This document shows positions 17,175 to 26,174 of a stretch of DNA of 45,768 bases, piece by piece. Both the position numbers and the translations under genes were made by a program. This DNA is from Gemmatimonadota bacterium (GTDB taxonomy: Bacteria > Gemmatimonadota > Gemmatimonadetes > Gemmatimonadales > Gemmatimonadaceae), in contig QHVE01000058.1 of NCBI GenBank assembly GCA_003223455.1, forward strand, positions 81,927 to 127,694, in the 5' to 3' direction. Numbering within the stretch: the first letter of the stretch is position 1; each line of letters starts with the position of its first letter. The notes below the pieces were generated by a model. It was not told the origin of the DNA. It was given only the letters and a program-made list of their open reading frames with translations, and made no database searches.

Positions 17175-18259
17175 GCACGCGCTCGATCCAGGATCTCGGA
17201 CCGACGATCGGCGACGTCGGCGGACGGAGCGTCGTGCTCGCGTACGGAAGCGTATCGGCCGAATACGAAGCATTGCACAACCGTGCGGCCGTATTCGATC
17301 GCAGCCATCGCGGACGACTGCGCGTGACCGGCCCTCGTGCCACGGAGATGGTGACCGGTCTCGTCACCAACGACGTCACCGCGCTCGCCCCGGGACAGGG
17401 GTGCTACGCCGCCGCACTCACGGCGAAGGGGAAGATCGTCGCCGACGTGCGCATCCTCGTCGAGGAGGATGGTGTGCTCGTCGACGCGCCCCCGCGCGCC
17501 GCCGCCGCGTGGGCGGGGATGGTGCGGAAGTTCGTCAACCCGCGCATCGCGCCGCACGCCGATGTGAGCGCGTCGCTGCGCGACCTCGGCGTCTTCGGCG
17601 GCACCGCGCACCACGTCGTGAGCGAGCTCACCGGCGTGCCCGCGCCGGCACTCACGACACTCGCGCCGTATTCGCACCTGAGCGTCGAGATCGATGGGAT
17701 GCCGGTGCGCCTCGTGAAGGTTCCGGAGCTCGAAGTCGACGGGTTCGAGATGATCGTGCCGGCGGAGGCGTTCACCTCGCTCTGGACGGCTGCCGTGGCC
17801 GCTGGCGCAACGCCCGCGGGTCTCGAGGCGTGGGACATCTCGCGCGTCGAAGCCGGTCGCCCGGAGTGGGGAGTGGACATGGACGACAACACCATCCCTC
17901 AGGAGGCGAACTTCGACGCGCTGCACGCGATCTCGTACACGAAGGGCTGTTACGTCGGACAGGAGACGGTGGCGCGCGTGCACTTCCGCGGTCACGTGAA
18001 CAAGCATCTGCGCGGCGTGCGGGCGGCGGGCATGGAACCGATCCACTCCGGCGCCACGCTGCACGACGAGAGCGGCGCGCAGGTGGGTGACGTACGAAGC
18101 GCGGTGCGCTCGCCAAGGCTGGGTGCGATCGCCCTGGCGATGATTCGGCGCGAGGTCGAGCCAGGCGCCGCATTGATCGCCCGCTCCCCCGGAGAAGGGG
18201 AGGACGCGCCACCGACCGACCGTCGTGTCGACGTAGCAGCTCTGCCCTTCTCGGTCTGA
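17171..18259 (+). CDS. ygfZ: YgfZ/GcvT-family tetrahydrofolate-binding protein
   Basis: A 362-residue folate-binding protein related to the glycine-cleavage T protein. The YgfZ signature KGCYVGQE appears in SYTKGCYVGQETVARVH, and the N-terminal half has FDRSHRGRLRVTGPRA and LVTNDVTAL. YgfZ proteins use THF to help assemble or repair certain Fe-S clusters. That fits a location after glcF, an Fe-S protein, though the link is inference. The start is GTG at 17171, overlapping the stop of the HAD-like gene. A short acidic, proline-rich tail follows the barrel. Confidence 0.85.
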   Translation: MSTRSIQDLGPTIGDVGGRSVVLAYGSVSAEYEALHNRAAVFDRSHRGRLRVTGPRATEMVTGLVTNDVTALAPGQGCYAAALTAKGKIVADVRILVEEDGVLVDAPPRAAAAWAGMVRKFVNPRIAPHADVSASLRDLGVFGGTAHHVVSELTGVPAPALTTLAPYSHLSVEIDGMPVRLVKVPELEVDGFEMIVPAEAFTSLWTAAVAAGATPAGLEAWDISRVEAGRPEWGVDMDDNTIPQEANFDALHAISYTKGCYVGQETVARVHFRGHVNKHLRGVRAAGMEPIHSGATLHDESGAQVGDVRSAVRSPRLGAIALAMIRREVEPGAALIARSPGEGEDAPPTDRRVDVAALPFSV

Positions 18260-18263
18260 GCTC

Positions 18264-19265
18264 GTGCCGACGGCCCTCGTCACCGGTGCGACGGGGCTCG
18301 TTGGGATGCATCTGATCCCTCGACTACAACGTGAGGGATGGCAGGTCCGCGCGCTCGTGCGCGATCCTGCACGCGCCGGACTGTTGAGCCGCGCCGACGT
18401 GACGCTCGCCACGGGCGACGTCCTCGACGCGACGAGCTTCGGGCGCGCGGCACGCGGATGCGACGTGCTGTTCCACGCCGCGGCGGTGATCACGCCGCTG
18501 GGTGGGTGGGAGGCATTCCGCCGGCCGAACGTCGAGGGCACGCGCAACGCGATCGCCGCCGCGACGAGCGCCACCGCTCGCCTCGTCCACGTGAGCAGCG
18601 TCGCCGTGTACGGGGCACACCGCTTCGCGGCGAGCGGCCGGCGCACCGACGAGTCGACGCCCGCCGGGCGCATCCCCGAGGAAGCGTATTACGCGCGCTC
18701 CAAGCGCGAGTCGGAGGAACTGGTTTTCGAGGCACAGCGTGCGGGCCAGCTCTGGGCGACGGCGGTTCGACCGTGCGTGCTCTATGGCTCGTTCGACCGC
18801 CAGTTCGTTCCACGGCTCGCTCGCCTGCTTCGACGTGGCTTCGCGCCCGTGATCTCGGGCGGGCACAATACGCTGTCCGTCGTGCACGCCGCGAACGTCG
18901 CCGACGGCCTCATGCGCGCTGCCGTGTTCGACGGTGCGAACGGGAAGGCGTACAATCTGGCGAACGACTACGACGTGACGGTGCGGCAGTTCTTCGAGCA
19001 CGCCGCCGAGGGTCTCGATCAACGGCTGCGGATCGTCTCGATCCCGTTCGTCGTCGCGCGCGCCGCCTTCGCGGTGGTCAAGGCGGTCGCCCCGCTGGTG
19101 CTGGGCAACCGGCTCAAGGCGATGGTCTCGTCGTCGCTCGACTTTCTTGCGCGTGACAACCCGTTCTCCTCCGAGCTGGCGCGACGCGAGCTCGGATGGG
19201 ATCCGCCTGTCAGACCGGAGACGGGGATCGCGGAAGCATTTCGATGGTGGTCGGCCCACCACTGA
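18264..19265 (+). CDS. NAD(P)-dependent epimerase/dehydratase (extended SDR)
   Basis: A 333-residue extended short-chain dehydrogenase. The cofactor motif is ALVTGATGLVGMHLIP at the N terminus and the catalytic pair is in YYARSKRESEEL (Y-x-x-x-K). An upstream serine is present in VHVSSVAVYGAH. The C-terminal part has a substrate-domain pattern with hydrophobic helices (VVARAAFAVVKAVAPLVL), as in 3-beta-hydroxysteroid dehydrogenase-like or NDP-sugar families. Start GTG at 18264 lies 4 nt after the ygfZ stop, so it ends the glycolate operon. The substrate is unknown. Confidence 0.85.
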   Translation: MPTALVTGATGLVGMHLIPRLQREGWQVRALVRDPARAGLLSRADVTLATGDVLDATSFGRAARGCDVLFHAAAVITPLGGWEAFRRPNVEGTRNAIAAATSATARLVHVSSVAVYGAHRFAASGRRTDESTPAGRIPEEAYYARSKRESEELVFEAQRAGQLWATAVRPCVLYGSFDRQFVPRLARLLRRGFAPVISGGHNTLSVVHAANVADGLMRAAVFDGANGKAYNLANDYDVTVRQFFEHAAEGLDQRLRIVSIPFVVARAAFAVVKAVAPLVLGNRLKAMVSSSLDFLARDNPFSSELARRELGWDPPVRPETGIAEAFRWWSAHH

Positions 19266-19271
19266 CACGAC

Positions 19272-19315
19272 AAAAAAACGAGCGGGGCGGCTCACCAGTC
19301 GGCGAGCCGCCCCGC
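19272..19315 (-). terminator. Intrinsic terminator of the repeat lipoprotein gene
   Basis: A perfect 12-bp stem, GCGGGGCGGCTC (19282-19293) against GAGCCGCCCCGC (19304-19315), has a 10-nt loop. Read on the minus strand it is followed by CG and seven T (A run 19272-19278). It lies downstream of the minus-strand lipoprotein gene, and the hairpin may also slow plus-strand readthrough from the epimerase gene. Confidence 0.9.
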
Positions 19316-19338
19316 ATCGGGTCGATCAGTACGAAAGC

Positions 19339-19560
19339 TTACGGCTTCTTGGTCGCGGCCGAATCCATCTTCTTGGCGGACGTGTCCATCTTCTTGGCAG
19401 CCGTGTCCATCTTCATGGCAGCCGAATCCATCTTCATGCCGGTGTCAGCAGCGGCGGGAGCCGGAGCCATCGCCGGGGCGGCGGTGTCGGTCTTCGGCGC
19501 TTCCTTGGTGCTACAGGCGGCGACGAGCACTGCAGCGGCGACTAGGGCCAGGCGCTTCAT
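19339..19560 (-). CDS. Small lipoprotein with lysine/aspartate heptad repeats
   Basis: A 73-residue lipoprotein precursor. The signal MKRLALVAAAVLVAACS ends in a lipobox (VAAC), so mature protein starts at a lipidated Cys of about residue 16. An Ala/Pro-rich linker follows and then four tandem 7-residue repeats of the form (M/K)KMD(S/T)(A/S)A: MKMDSAA, MKMDTAA, KKMDTSA, KKMDSAA, ending TKKP. A GGAG precedes the ATG at 19560, a TTGACA/TAAGTT promoter lies upstream and a strong terminator downstream, so it is a stand-alone transcription unit. The function is unknown; the amphipathic Lys/Asp periodicity suggests a helix binding cell wall, anions or metal. Confidence 0.85.
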   Translation of the reverse strand: MKRLALVAAAVLVAACSTKEAPKTDTAAPAMAPAPAAADTGMKMDSAAMKMDTAAKKMDTSAKKMDSAATKKP

Positions 19561-19638
19561 GTGAATCTCCTCAGTGTGGTCTTGTGGATATAGACGCGTT
19601 GGTCCGCGCACGCATCGGGTGCCCGGTTGGCGGCGTGA

Positions 19639-19666
19639 AACTTAGGTTTTTGGTTTCCGCTGTCAA
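19639..19666 (-). promoter_or_regulatory. Promoter of the repeat lipoprotein gene
   Basis: On the minus strand TTGACA (19666-19661), a 16-bp spacer and TAAGTT (19644-19639) form a sigma-70-type promoter. The start site would be near 19632, giving a leader of about 70 nt. Confidence 0.6.
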
Positions 19667-19763
19667 GAGTTAATCTATCGCCAAGTGAAAGCGGGTCAAC
19701 GGTTTCGCCGCCAGTCGCAACAATACGGCGTAAACCGATTGGCCACCGGACTCGACCGAAGGG

Positions 19764-19787
19764 CAACAAATGTTTGCAATTTTGTTG
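19764..19787. promoter_or_regulatory. AT-rich inverted repeat, possible operator
   Basis: CAACAAA (19764-19770) and TTTGTTG (19781-19787) are exact inverted copies separated by 10 nt. The site lies in the 380-bp gap between the lipoprotein gene and the molybdopterin oxidoreductase gene. It contains the words CAACAAATG and TTTGCAATTTT, which also occur upstream of the nitrate-reductase-like gene at the window's right end. No confident plus-strand promoter was identified in this gap. Confidence 0.45.
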
Positions 19788-19940
19788 TAACGCGCGCTTG
19801 ACCAACGAGTTACCTCGACCGCCCGCTACGCGTCTATTGTCTTCGCCTCGCGAGGTCAGCACGCGACACAACCAACGTTCCGCTCAAGCTTGGCTGCGTC
19901 GAGGGGGGCGTGGTAGGTTGCGAGTCCATCCTTGCTTGCC

Positions 19941-22036
19941 ATGACCTCGCCGTCCCCCTCCCCAATCGACCTCGCGACACCGCGCGACGGTGTGGTCCGC
20001 GGCGCCTGCCCGCACGATTGCCCGGACACGTGCGCCATGCTCGTGACCGTCGAGAATGGCCGGGCGACGCGCGTCGCCGGTGACCCGGAGCATCCCTTCA
20101 CGCAGGGATTCCTGTGCGCGAAGGTCAATCGCTACGTCGAGCGCACCTATCATGAAGGTCGGCTCACGTCGCCGCTTCGCCGCGTCGGCCCCAAAGGGAG
20201 TGGTCGGTTCGCGCCCATCTCCTGGGACAGCGCACTGACCGAGATTGCCGAGGTACTCGGCGGGATCGCCGCGTCGAGCGACGGACCGCAATCGATCCTG
20301 CCCTACTCCTACGCCGGCACGATGGGCCTGCTGCAGGGCTCGTCGATGGATCGACGCTTCTTCCATCAGCTCGGCGCCTCGCGACTCGATCGCACGATCT
20401 GCTCGATGGCCGGCACCGTCGGGATGCGCATGACGGTCGGCGCCAACGTCGGCGCCGATGCCGAAGGAATTCCCGAGAGCGATCTCGTGCTGCTGTGGGG
20501 GACGAACACGCTGACGGCGAATCCACATCTGTGGCCCTTCGTGCTGCGCGCCCGCGAACGTGGCGCGCGCATCGTCTGCATCGATCCGATCCGCACCCGC
20601 ACCGCCGCACAGTGCGATGACTGGATCCCGATCCGGCCGGGAACCGACGGCGCGCTCGCGCTGGGAATGATGCACGTGCTGTTCGCACGCGGGCTGGAGG
20701 ATCGCGACTACCTCGAGCGCTACACACTCGGCCATGAAGCATTGCGCGAGCGCACGGCGGAGTGGACGCCGGCGAAGACGGCGACGGTCACGGGGTTGTC
20801 GGAAGCGACGATCGTCGAGCTGAGCGAGCAGTACGGCGGAGCCAAGGCCGCGTTCATTCGTGTGAACTACGGACTGCAGCGTCATGCGGGGGGCGGTATG
20901 GCCGTGCGCAACATCGCCTGCCTCCCTGCCATCACCGGTCACTGGCGCCGCGCGGGTGGCGGCGTGCAGCTCTCGACGTCGGCGAACTTCACGTTCAACC
21001 GCGCCGTGCTCGAGCGGCCCGACCTCGGACCGGCGGCGCGGACGATCAACATGATCCGTCTCGGTGAGGCGCTCACCGAACCCGACGCGGGCGTCGGCGG
21101 CCCTCCGGTGCGCGCGCTCGTGGTGTACAACAGCAATCCGGCGGCGGTCGCGCCGGATCGCAATGCCGTGCTTCGCGGGTTCGCATCACCGTCGTGCTCG
21201 AGCACTTCCAGACCGACACCGCCGACTGGGCCGACATCGTGCTTCCGGCGACGACGCAGCTCGAGCACTGGGACCTGCACCTCGCATACGGGCATCACTA
21301 CGCGTCGCTCAACCGGCCGTCGATCGCGCCACTCGGTGAGGCGCTGCCGAACACGGAGATCTTCCGCCGTCTCGCCGCGCGCATGGGGATGCGCGAGCCG
21401 CACTTCCGGGACGACGACGTGACGCTCATCCGGCAGGCACTCGACACGAATGCCCCGAAGCTGCAGGGAGTGACCTTCGAGCAGCTGCTCGCGCGCGGCT
21501 GGATGCGACTCAACGTGCCGACTCCGTACCTCCCCTACGCCGAGGGCGGCTTCACGACGCCGAGTGGCAAGTGCGAGCTCGTCTCGCAGCGGATGGCCGA
21601 GCTGGGACTCGATCCGCTGCCGGCGTATATCCCGCCGTACGAGTCGGTCGAGCGCGACGCCGCGCTCGTGGCGCGGTATCCGCTGACGTTGATCTCGTCA
21701 CCGGCGCACACCTTTCTCAATACGACGTTCGCCAACATCACGTCGCTCCGACGGCAGGCGCGGGAGCCCGAAGTGCTGCTGCATCCCGCCGACGCCGAAC
21801 GGCGCGGGATCTCGCCAGGGATGCGCGTCACGGTGCGCAACGACCGCGGCGCATTCGCGGCGACGGCGCGCGTCGAGCCGTCGATCCGCGAAGGCGTCGC
21901 GTGGGCGCCATCCATCTGGTGGGGCAAGCTCGCGGGAGACGACGCGAACGCCAATCAGACCACGTCGCAGCGAGAGACGGATCTCGGACACGGTCCGGTG
22001 TTCTACGACAACCAGGTGGAAGTCGAGGCGGCGTAA
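19941..22036 (+). pseudogene. Molybdopterin oxidoreductase (4Fe-4S, MopB family), frameshifted
   Basis: A molybdopterin guanine dinucleotide-dependent oxidoreductase of about 700 residues in two frames. The first frame (19941 to about 21185) has the 4Fe-4S motif CPHDCPDTCAML with a later LCAKVNRY, then LVLLWGTNTLTANPHLWPF and the cofactor region to VVYNSNPAAVAPDRNAVLRG. The second frame, from about 21188 to the TAA at 22036, resumes with TVVLEHFQTDTADWADIVLP and the C-terminal molydopterin domain (LISSPAHTFLNTTF, HPADAERRGISPG). About five residues of the usual R-x-D-L-F linker are missing at the join, a net deletion of 13 or 16 nt. It may be a pseudogene or an assembly error. The electron partner and substrate are unknown; no tightly linked partner subunit is present. 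Confidence 0.8.
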
Positions 22037-22054
22037 CCTCTCATTCGCCGCGCC

Positions 22055-22083
22055 GCGGCGCTTCTTCGCGCCGCTCTTTTGTT
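22055..22083 (+). terminator. Intrinsic terminator after the molybdopterin oxidoreductase gene
   Basis: GCGGCGC (22055-22061), loop TTCTTC and GCGCCGC (22068-22074) form a perfect 7-bp stem followed by TCTTTTGTT. It lies 19 nt after the gene's stop codon. Confidence 0.85.
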
Positions 22084-22467
22084 CGGAGTGTGTCGCACCG
22101 GTCGGGCGATTTCCTATGAGCGCACGCGGTACGACGAGTAGAGCGCCCCGCACTGCGACGAGGCTACGCCGCCATGCGTAGGCGCACCCGCTCTCGAGCG
22201 CGCCCCCGACCGCGCACGCGCTCGACTCCAGAATTCATCGCGATCCGAGGGCCATGAACTGGAAGGAGCGTGGTCGCCGTCTCGCGTGGCCAAGTGGGAG
22301 GGAGCGCGAGGGTGTGGAGGAGGCCGCGGCGCATGGAAGCGGCGTGAACTGCGCGACGAACGAATGCGTTCGTCCCCGCGTGCGCGGACTTGCGGCGTCG
22401 CGCGACTTGCCGCTTTGTACACTCGTGGGGCTGATCACACGCCCCGGCTCAACGTCGTGGAGGCCTC
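22084..22467. other. Intergenic region without a recognised gene
   Basis: About 380 bp between the terminator and the AAA ATPase gene. Frames are open on both strands because of the GC content, but no translation shows a recognisable domain. It contains a perfect 8-bp hairpin, GACGAACG-AATG-CGTTCGTC (22355-22374), without a T run, and a -10-like TACACT at 22416-22421 about 47 nt before the next start, with no properly spaced -35. Confidence 0.5.
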
Positions 22468-23940
22468 GTGTCGTCGTTCCCGGAAACCCTTGGCGCCCTC
22501 AAGCGCTCCCCGTTCGCCGCTCCCCACCGCGCCACGCGTTCGGTCAAGGACGAGCTACGCCAGAACCTCATCGAGCGACTCGCCGCCGGCGGTCCGCTCT
22601 TCGCCGGCGTCCTCGGCTACGAGGATACGGTCATGCCGCAGATCGTCAATGCGATCCTGTCGCGGCACAACTTCATCCTGCTCGGCCTGCGCGGGCAGGC
22701 GAAATCGCGCATCCTGCGCGCGCTCGTCGGGCTGCTCGACGAGACGATGCCGATCATCGCCGGCAGCGAGGTGAACGACAATCCGTTCCTGCCGATCTCG
22801 CGATACGCGCGCAACCTGATTCACGAGGCGGGAGACGACACGCCGATCGCCTGGGTGGGTCGCGATGCGCGGTTCATCGAGAAGCTGGCGACACCGGACG
22901 TGACGATCGCCGACATGATCGGTGACCTCGATCCGATCAAGGCCGCGCGTGGCGGGCACATTCTCTCCGACGAGCTGACGATCCACTACGGCATGCTGCC
23001 GCGCGCGAACCGCGGGATCTTCGCGCTCAACGAGCTCCCCGACCTCGCGGGCAAGGTGCAGGTCGGGCTGTTCAACGTCATGCAGGAGGGCGACGTCCAG
23101 ATCAAGGGATATCCCGTGCGCCTCTCGCTCGACGTGCAGCTCTGCTTCACGGCCAACCCCGAGGACTACACGGCGCGCGGCAAGATCATCACGCCGCTCA
23201 AGGACCGCATCGGCAGCGAGATCCTCACGCACTACCCCGAGACGGTCGAGCTGGGGATGGCGATCACCGGCCAGGAAGCATGGACGGCTCGTGGCGGCAA
23301 GCCGGTCCGCGTCCCGGACTTCATCTCGGAGGTCGTCGAGCGCGTGGCGTTCGAGGCGCGAACGGACAAGCGGATCGACAAGCGCTCCGGAGTCTCGCAG
23401 CGGATGCCGATCACCGTGCTCGAGAACGTCGTGTCGAACGCCGAGCGACGCTCGATCGTGACGGGCGAGACGGAGATCGTGCCGCGCATCTCCGACGTGT
23501 ACGCAGCGCAGCCGGCGATCACGGGCAAGATCGAGCTCGAGTACGAGGGTGAGCTGGTCGGCGGACACGCGATCGCGCGCGAGCTGATCCGCCGGGCCGC
23601 GGACGCCACCTTCCAGGAGCGCGCCGGCGGCGTGAACACCGACGATGTGGTGATCTGGTTCGACGAGGGCGGCGCGCTGCAGGTGACGGACGACGAGCGC
23701 TCCGACGCCGTGGCGACGGGGTTCGAGGCGGTGCCGGGCCTGCTCGATCTGGTGCAGCGTGTCGGGCTCGCGACGTCCGACGATGCGCCGCAGACCGTGG
23801 CAGCGTGCGAGCTGGTGCTCGAGGCGCTCGTCGCGCGGAAGAAGATCTCGCGGTCCGACGGCGGTCTGTACGGCCGCGCCGAGCCCGAACGGCGTCGCCG
23901 CCCGAAGCAGGACTTCTTCGGCGACGGGCTCTCGGCCTAG
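22468..23940 (+). CDS. MoxR/magnesium-chelatase-like AAA+ ATPase
   Basis: A 490-residue AAA+ ATPase of the MoxR/ChlI-like helix-2-insert group. Walker A is GLRGQAKS (residues 73-80) and the sensor/arginine region includes LCFTANPEDYTARGKIITPLKDR-like sequence, seen as FTANPEDYTARG followed by IITPLKDRIGSEI. The FALNELPDLAGKVQ segment corresponds to the Walker B to sensor region. MoxR ATPases work as chaperones that insert metals or activate enzymes together with a VWA-domain partner; a suitable VWA gene lies 3.5 kb downstream at 27490. Start GTG at 22468 has GGAGG four bases upstream. The C-terminal 90 residues are a helical extension ending RRRPKQDFFGDGLSA. Confidence 0.85.
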   Translation: MSSFPETLGALKRSPFAAPHRATRSVKDELRQNLIERLAAGGPLFAGVLGYEDTVMPQIVNAILSRHNFILLGLRGQAKSRILRALVGLLDETMPIIAGSEVNDNPFLPISRYARNLIHEAGDDTPIAWVGRDARFIEKLATPDVTIADMIGDLDPIKAARGGHILSDELTIHYGMLPRANRGIFALNELPDLAGKVQVGLFNVMQEGDVQIKGYPVRLSLDVQLCFTANPEDYTARGKIITPLKDRIGSEILTHYPETVELGMAITGQEAWTARGGKPVRVPDFISEVVERVAFEARTDKRIDKRSGVSQRMPITVLENVVSNAERRSIVTGETEIVPRISDVYAAQPAITGKIELEYEGELVGGHAIARELIRRAADATFQERAGGVNTDDVVIWFDEGGALQVTDDERSDAVATGFEAVPGLLDLVQRVGLATSDDAPQTVAACELVLEALVARKKISRSDGGLYGRAEPERRRRPKQDFFGDGLSA

Positions 23941-23943
23941 ACG

Positions 23944-24477
23944 ATGACCAGCGGTCGTCTGGCCGAGCGCGCGTCGCCCGCGGCGCCCCCCGCCGCGGTG
24001 CCGCGCGTCCGGCCGGCGACCCCACGCGACCTCGACGCGGTGGTGGCGCTGCGCATTGCGCTCCTGCGCGAGCATCCCGACCATCCGATCTACGGCCGAC
24101 TGCGCCCCGAGGTGGACCGCCACGCGCGCGACCTGTTCGCGGCGCAGATCCGGTCGCGCATGGAGACGATCTTCCTCGCCGAGCTCGCGGGAGACGTCGT
24201 CGGGATCATCCGCTGCGTCGAGTCGATCGGGTCGCCCCTGCTCGAGCCGTCGCGCTACGCGTACGTGTCGTCGGCGTACGTCCGCCCCGACGTGCGCCGG
24301 CGCGGCGTGCTGCGCGCGCTGATGGCCGAGGTCGAGCGCTGGTGTCGCGCGCGCGGGCTCGACCAGATGCGGCTGCACAACGTTGTCGGAAGCAAGACCG
24401 CGGAGCGCGCGTGGGACGCGCTCGGCTTCGCGATCGTCGAGCACGTTCGTCTGCGTGCGGTCACAGTAACGCGCTGA
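23944..24477 (+). CDS. GNAT-family N-acetyltransferase
   Basis: A 177-residue GNAT acetyltransferase. After a proline/alanine-rich leader, the domain runs from RVRPATPRDLDAVVALRIAL to the end, with the acetyl-CoA pyrophosphate loop in VRPDVRRRGVLRALMAEVE and the terminal strand segment AERAWDALGFAIVEHVR. It starts 3 nt after the AAA ATPase stop and its own stop overlaps the next ATG (TGATG), so the three genes form an operon. The acyl acceptor is unknown. Confidence 0.8.
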   Translation: MTSGRLAERASPAAPPAAVPRVRPATPRDLDAVVALRIALLREHPDHPIYGRLRPEVDRHARDLFAAQIRSRMETIFLAELAGDVVGIIRCVESIGSPLLEPSRYAYVSSAYVRPDVRRRGVLRALMAEVERWCRARGLDQMRLHNVVGSKTAERAWDALGFAIVEHVRLRAVTVTR

Positions 24478-25100
24478 TGCCGCTCATCACCGTCTCGCGG
24501 CAATTCGGCTCGGGCGGTTCGGAGGTGGCGGAGCGCGTTGCGCGGGCGCTGGACTGGCATCTCTATGACAACGCGTTGGTGGACGAGGTCGCGCGGCGCC
24601 TCGGGATGCAGCCGGCGGACGTATCGGCGCGCGAGGAGCGCGTACCCTCGATCGCGGAGCGCATCGCGTCGGCCATGGCGCTGGGGATGCCCGAGGTGAT
24701 GCCCACGGTCGCCGACCTCGCCATGCAGCCCACCGAGGAGCGCATCGTGGAGGTGACGAAGCACGTCATGGAGGAAGCGGTGCTCGCCGGGCCGGCCGTG
24801 CTCGTGGGGCGTGGAGCGCAGTGCATGCTCGCGTCTCGTGCCGATGCGCTGCACGTGTTCTGCTACGCGCCGCCCGAGGTGCTCGCGAGCTACGCGGTGA
24901 CCAACCTCGGCGTCGCACCCGCGGACGCGGCACGTGTCGTCGCCGAGAACAACCACCAGCGCGAGCAGTACGTGAAGCGTCACTGGAAGCGCGAGTGGCG
25001 TGACCTCGCCAACTATCACCTCTGCGTGAACACCGGCTGGCTGGGCCTCGATGCTGCGGCGGAGCTGATCGTCGGCCTGGCCCGCGAGCGCTTCGGCTAG
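24477..25100 (+). CDS. Cytidylate kinase-like family protein
   Basis: A 207-residue P-loop protein of the cytidylate-kinase-like family (the group separate from Cmk). The N terminus ITVSRQFGSGGSEVAERVA is its variant phosphate-binding loop, and AVLVGRGAQCMLASRADALH the central strand. NNHQREQYVKRHWKREW supplies the arginine-rich lid, and NYHLCVNTGWLGLDAAAELI the C-terminal strand. Members phosphorylate nucleoside monophosphates or have unknown substrates. Its ATG shares a base with the GNAT stop. The tail overlaps the convergent minus-strand gene by 4 bp, and no terminator is seen between them. Confidence 0.8.
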   Translation: MPLITVSRQFGSGGSEVAERVARALDWHLYDNALVDEVARRLGMQPADVSAREERVPSIAERIASAMALGMPEVMPTVADLAMQPTEERIVEVTKHVMEEAVLAGPAVLVGRGAQCMLASRADALHVFCYAPPEVLASYAVTNLGVAPADAARVVAENNHQREQYVKRHWKREWRDLANYHLCVNTGWLGLDAAAELIVGLARERFG

Positions 25101-26173
25101 GGCGGGCTCGTGTCGGCGCCGCGCGCCGCGCGCAGCCGCGCGAGATCGACGTCGACCGACTGCGGGAGGAACATGTCGTCGGCGATCGCCGCGATCTCCT
25201 CGGCCTGCTTCCACGCCTCCTCGAGCAGGTACAGCTCGCCCTCGAGGGCACGGCGCTCGGAGTCCTCGTGCGCCGCCATCTCGAGCGCGAGTCGTGTCGC
25301 GAGCGGCACCCGCTTGAGCGAGGTGCGCCGGCGCGGATCTCCGAACCCCGATCCGCTGCGGGCGGCGAGCGTCTGTGCAGCGCTCGCGAACAACCGCTCG
25401 GGACTCTCGGCTTCCTCGACGATCCCGACGGCGCGCTGTACGTCGGCGGCGCTCCCGCCGCTCCGGTTGACGTGGGGCAGCAGGGCGCCGGCGGCGCGCA
25501 CCGCCGCCTCGCCCTCGAGGATGCGCGTCTCGCGCATCTTCGCGTAGCGCCACCAGGGCGTCGCACCGCCTTGCGTGACGACGGGGACGCTCAGCTGTAG
25601 CGTGTCGTGCTGCACGGTGAGCCTGATGCGCTCGACGTCCGACAACCGCGTGCGCAGCACGCCGTCGGGCGTCGGCACGGCGACGAGCTTCTTGGCGCGA
25701 TACACCTGCACGAGACTGTTGGTGATGTTCCATACCGGACTGATGGCGCCGGCGCCCATGATCCCGAGCAGGGGGCCGGCCACCATCACCGTGCCGGCGG
25801 CGAGCACCACACCGCCGCCGATGAGATACTGCCGGCGCCGCCGTCGTCCGAACTGGTCGCCGTAGCGCCACGCCGCCATCTCCGGGCGCTGAGGATCGCC
25901 GATGCGCACGAGCTCGAGCCCCTCCTTGAGTCGTGCGAGCCCGATCTGGTCGGTCGAGACGCGCAGCCGTGTCGCGCGGAACGCGCGCTCGCACTCTTCG
26001 ATCGCCTCCCACCGCTCCTCGAGCGGCGTGAGGTTCCACCGCTCGCACTTGCGGCAGACCACCCACAGTCGGCCCTTCGCCGCGTCGTACGCGAGCCGGC
26101 GACCGATGGGAAAGTGCTCGACGGCTTCGTTGTGGCCGAGGTCGCTGCTACAGAACAGGCAGGTGCGATACAT
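25097..26173 (-). CDS. Zinc-ribbon membrane protein of unknown function
   Basis: A 358-residue protein I cannot assign to a named family. The N terminus has two CxxC pairs, CLFCSSDLG and VVCRKCERWNL, about 34 residues apart, that should bind one zinc. A basic stretch (RRRRRQYL) precedes a hydrophobic region YLIGGGVVLAAGTVMVAGP and GIMGAGAISPVW, likely one or two membrane helices at about residues 115-155. The C-terminal half is soluble and helical, with a glutamate-rich segment EGELYLLEEAWKQAEEIAAI. It starts 1 nt after the MFS gene stop, so both are in one minus-strand transcript. The context suggests a membrane function; nothing more specific is supported. Confidence 0.75.
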   Translation of the reverse strand: MYRTCLFCSSDLGHNEAVEHFPIGRRLAYDAAKGRLWVVCRKCERWNLTPLEERWEAIEECERAFRATRLRVSTDQIGLARLKEGLELVRIGDPQRPEMAAWRYGDQFGRRRRRQYLIGGGVVLAAGTVMVAGPLLGIMGAGAISPVWNITNSLVQVYRAKKLVAVPTPDGVLRTRLSDVERIRLTVQHDTLQLSVPVVTQGGATPWWRYAKMRETRILEGEAAVRAAGALLPHVNRSGGSAADVQRAVGIVEEAESPERLFASAAQTLAARSGSGFGDPRRRTSLKRVPLATRLALEMAAHEDSERRALEGELYLLEEAWKQAEEIAAIADDMFLPQSVDVDLARLRAARGADTSPP

Positions 26174-26174
26174 G

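Noticed and set aside
19381-19440. Tandem DNA repeat (minisatellite) in the lipoprotein gene
   Set aside because: The repeat is at the protein level with varied codons and only four units, so it is described as part of the gene.
21180-21200. Programmed ribosomal frameshift in the molybdopterin oxidoreductase
   Set aside because: There is no slippery heptamer, and residues expected at the join are missing, which frameshifting would not explain.
22254-22925. Open frame before and into the AAA ATPase gene
   Set aside because: No domain similarity, and most of it overlaps the well-supported ATPase in another frame.
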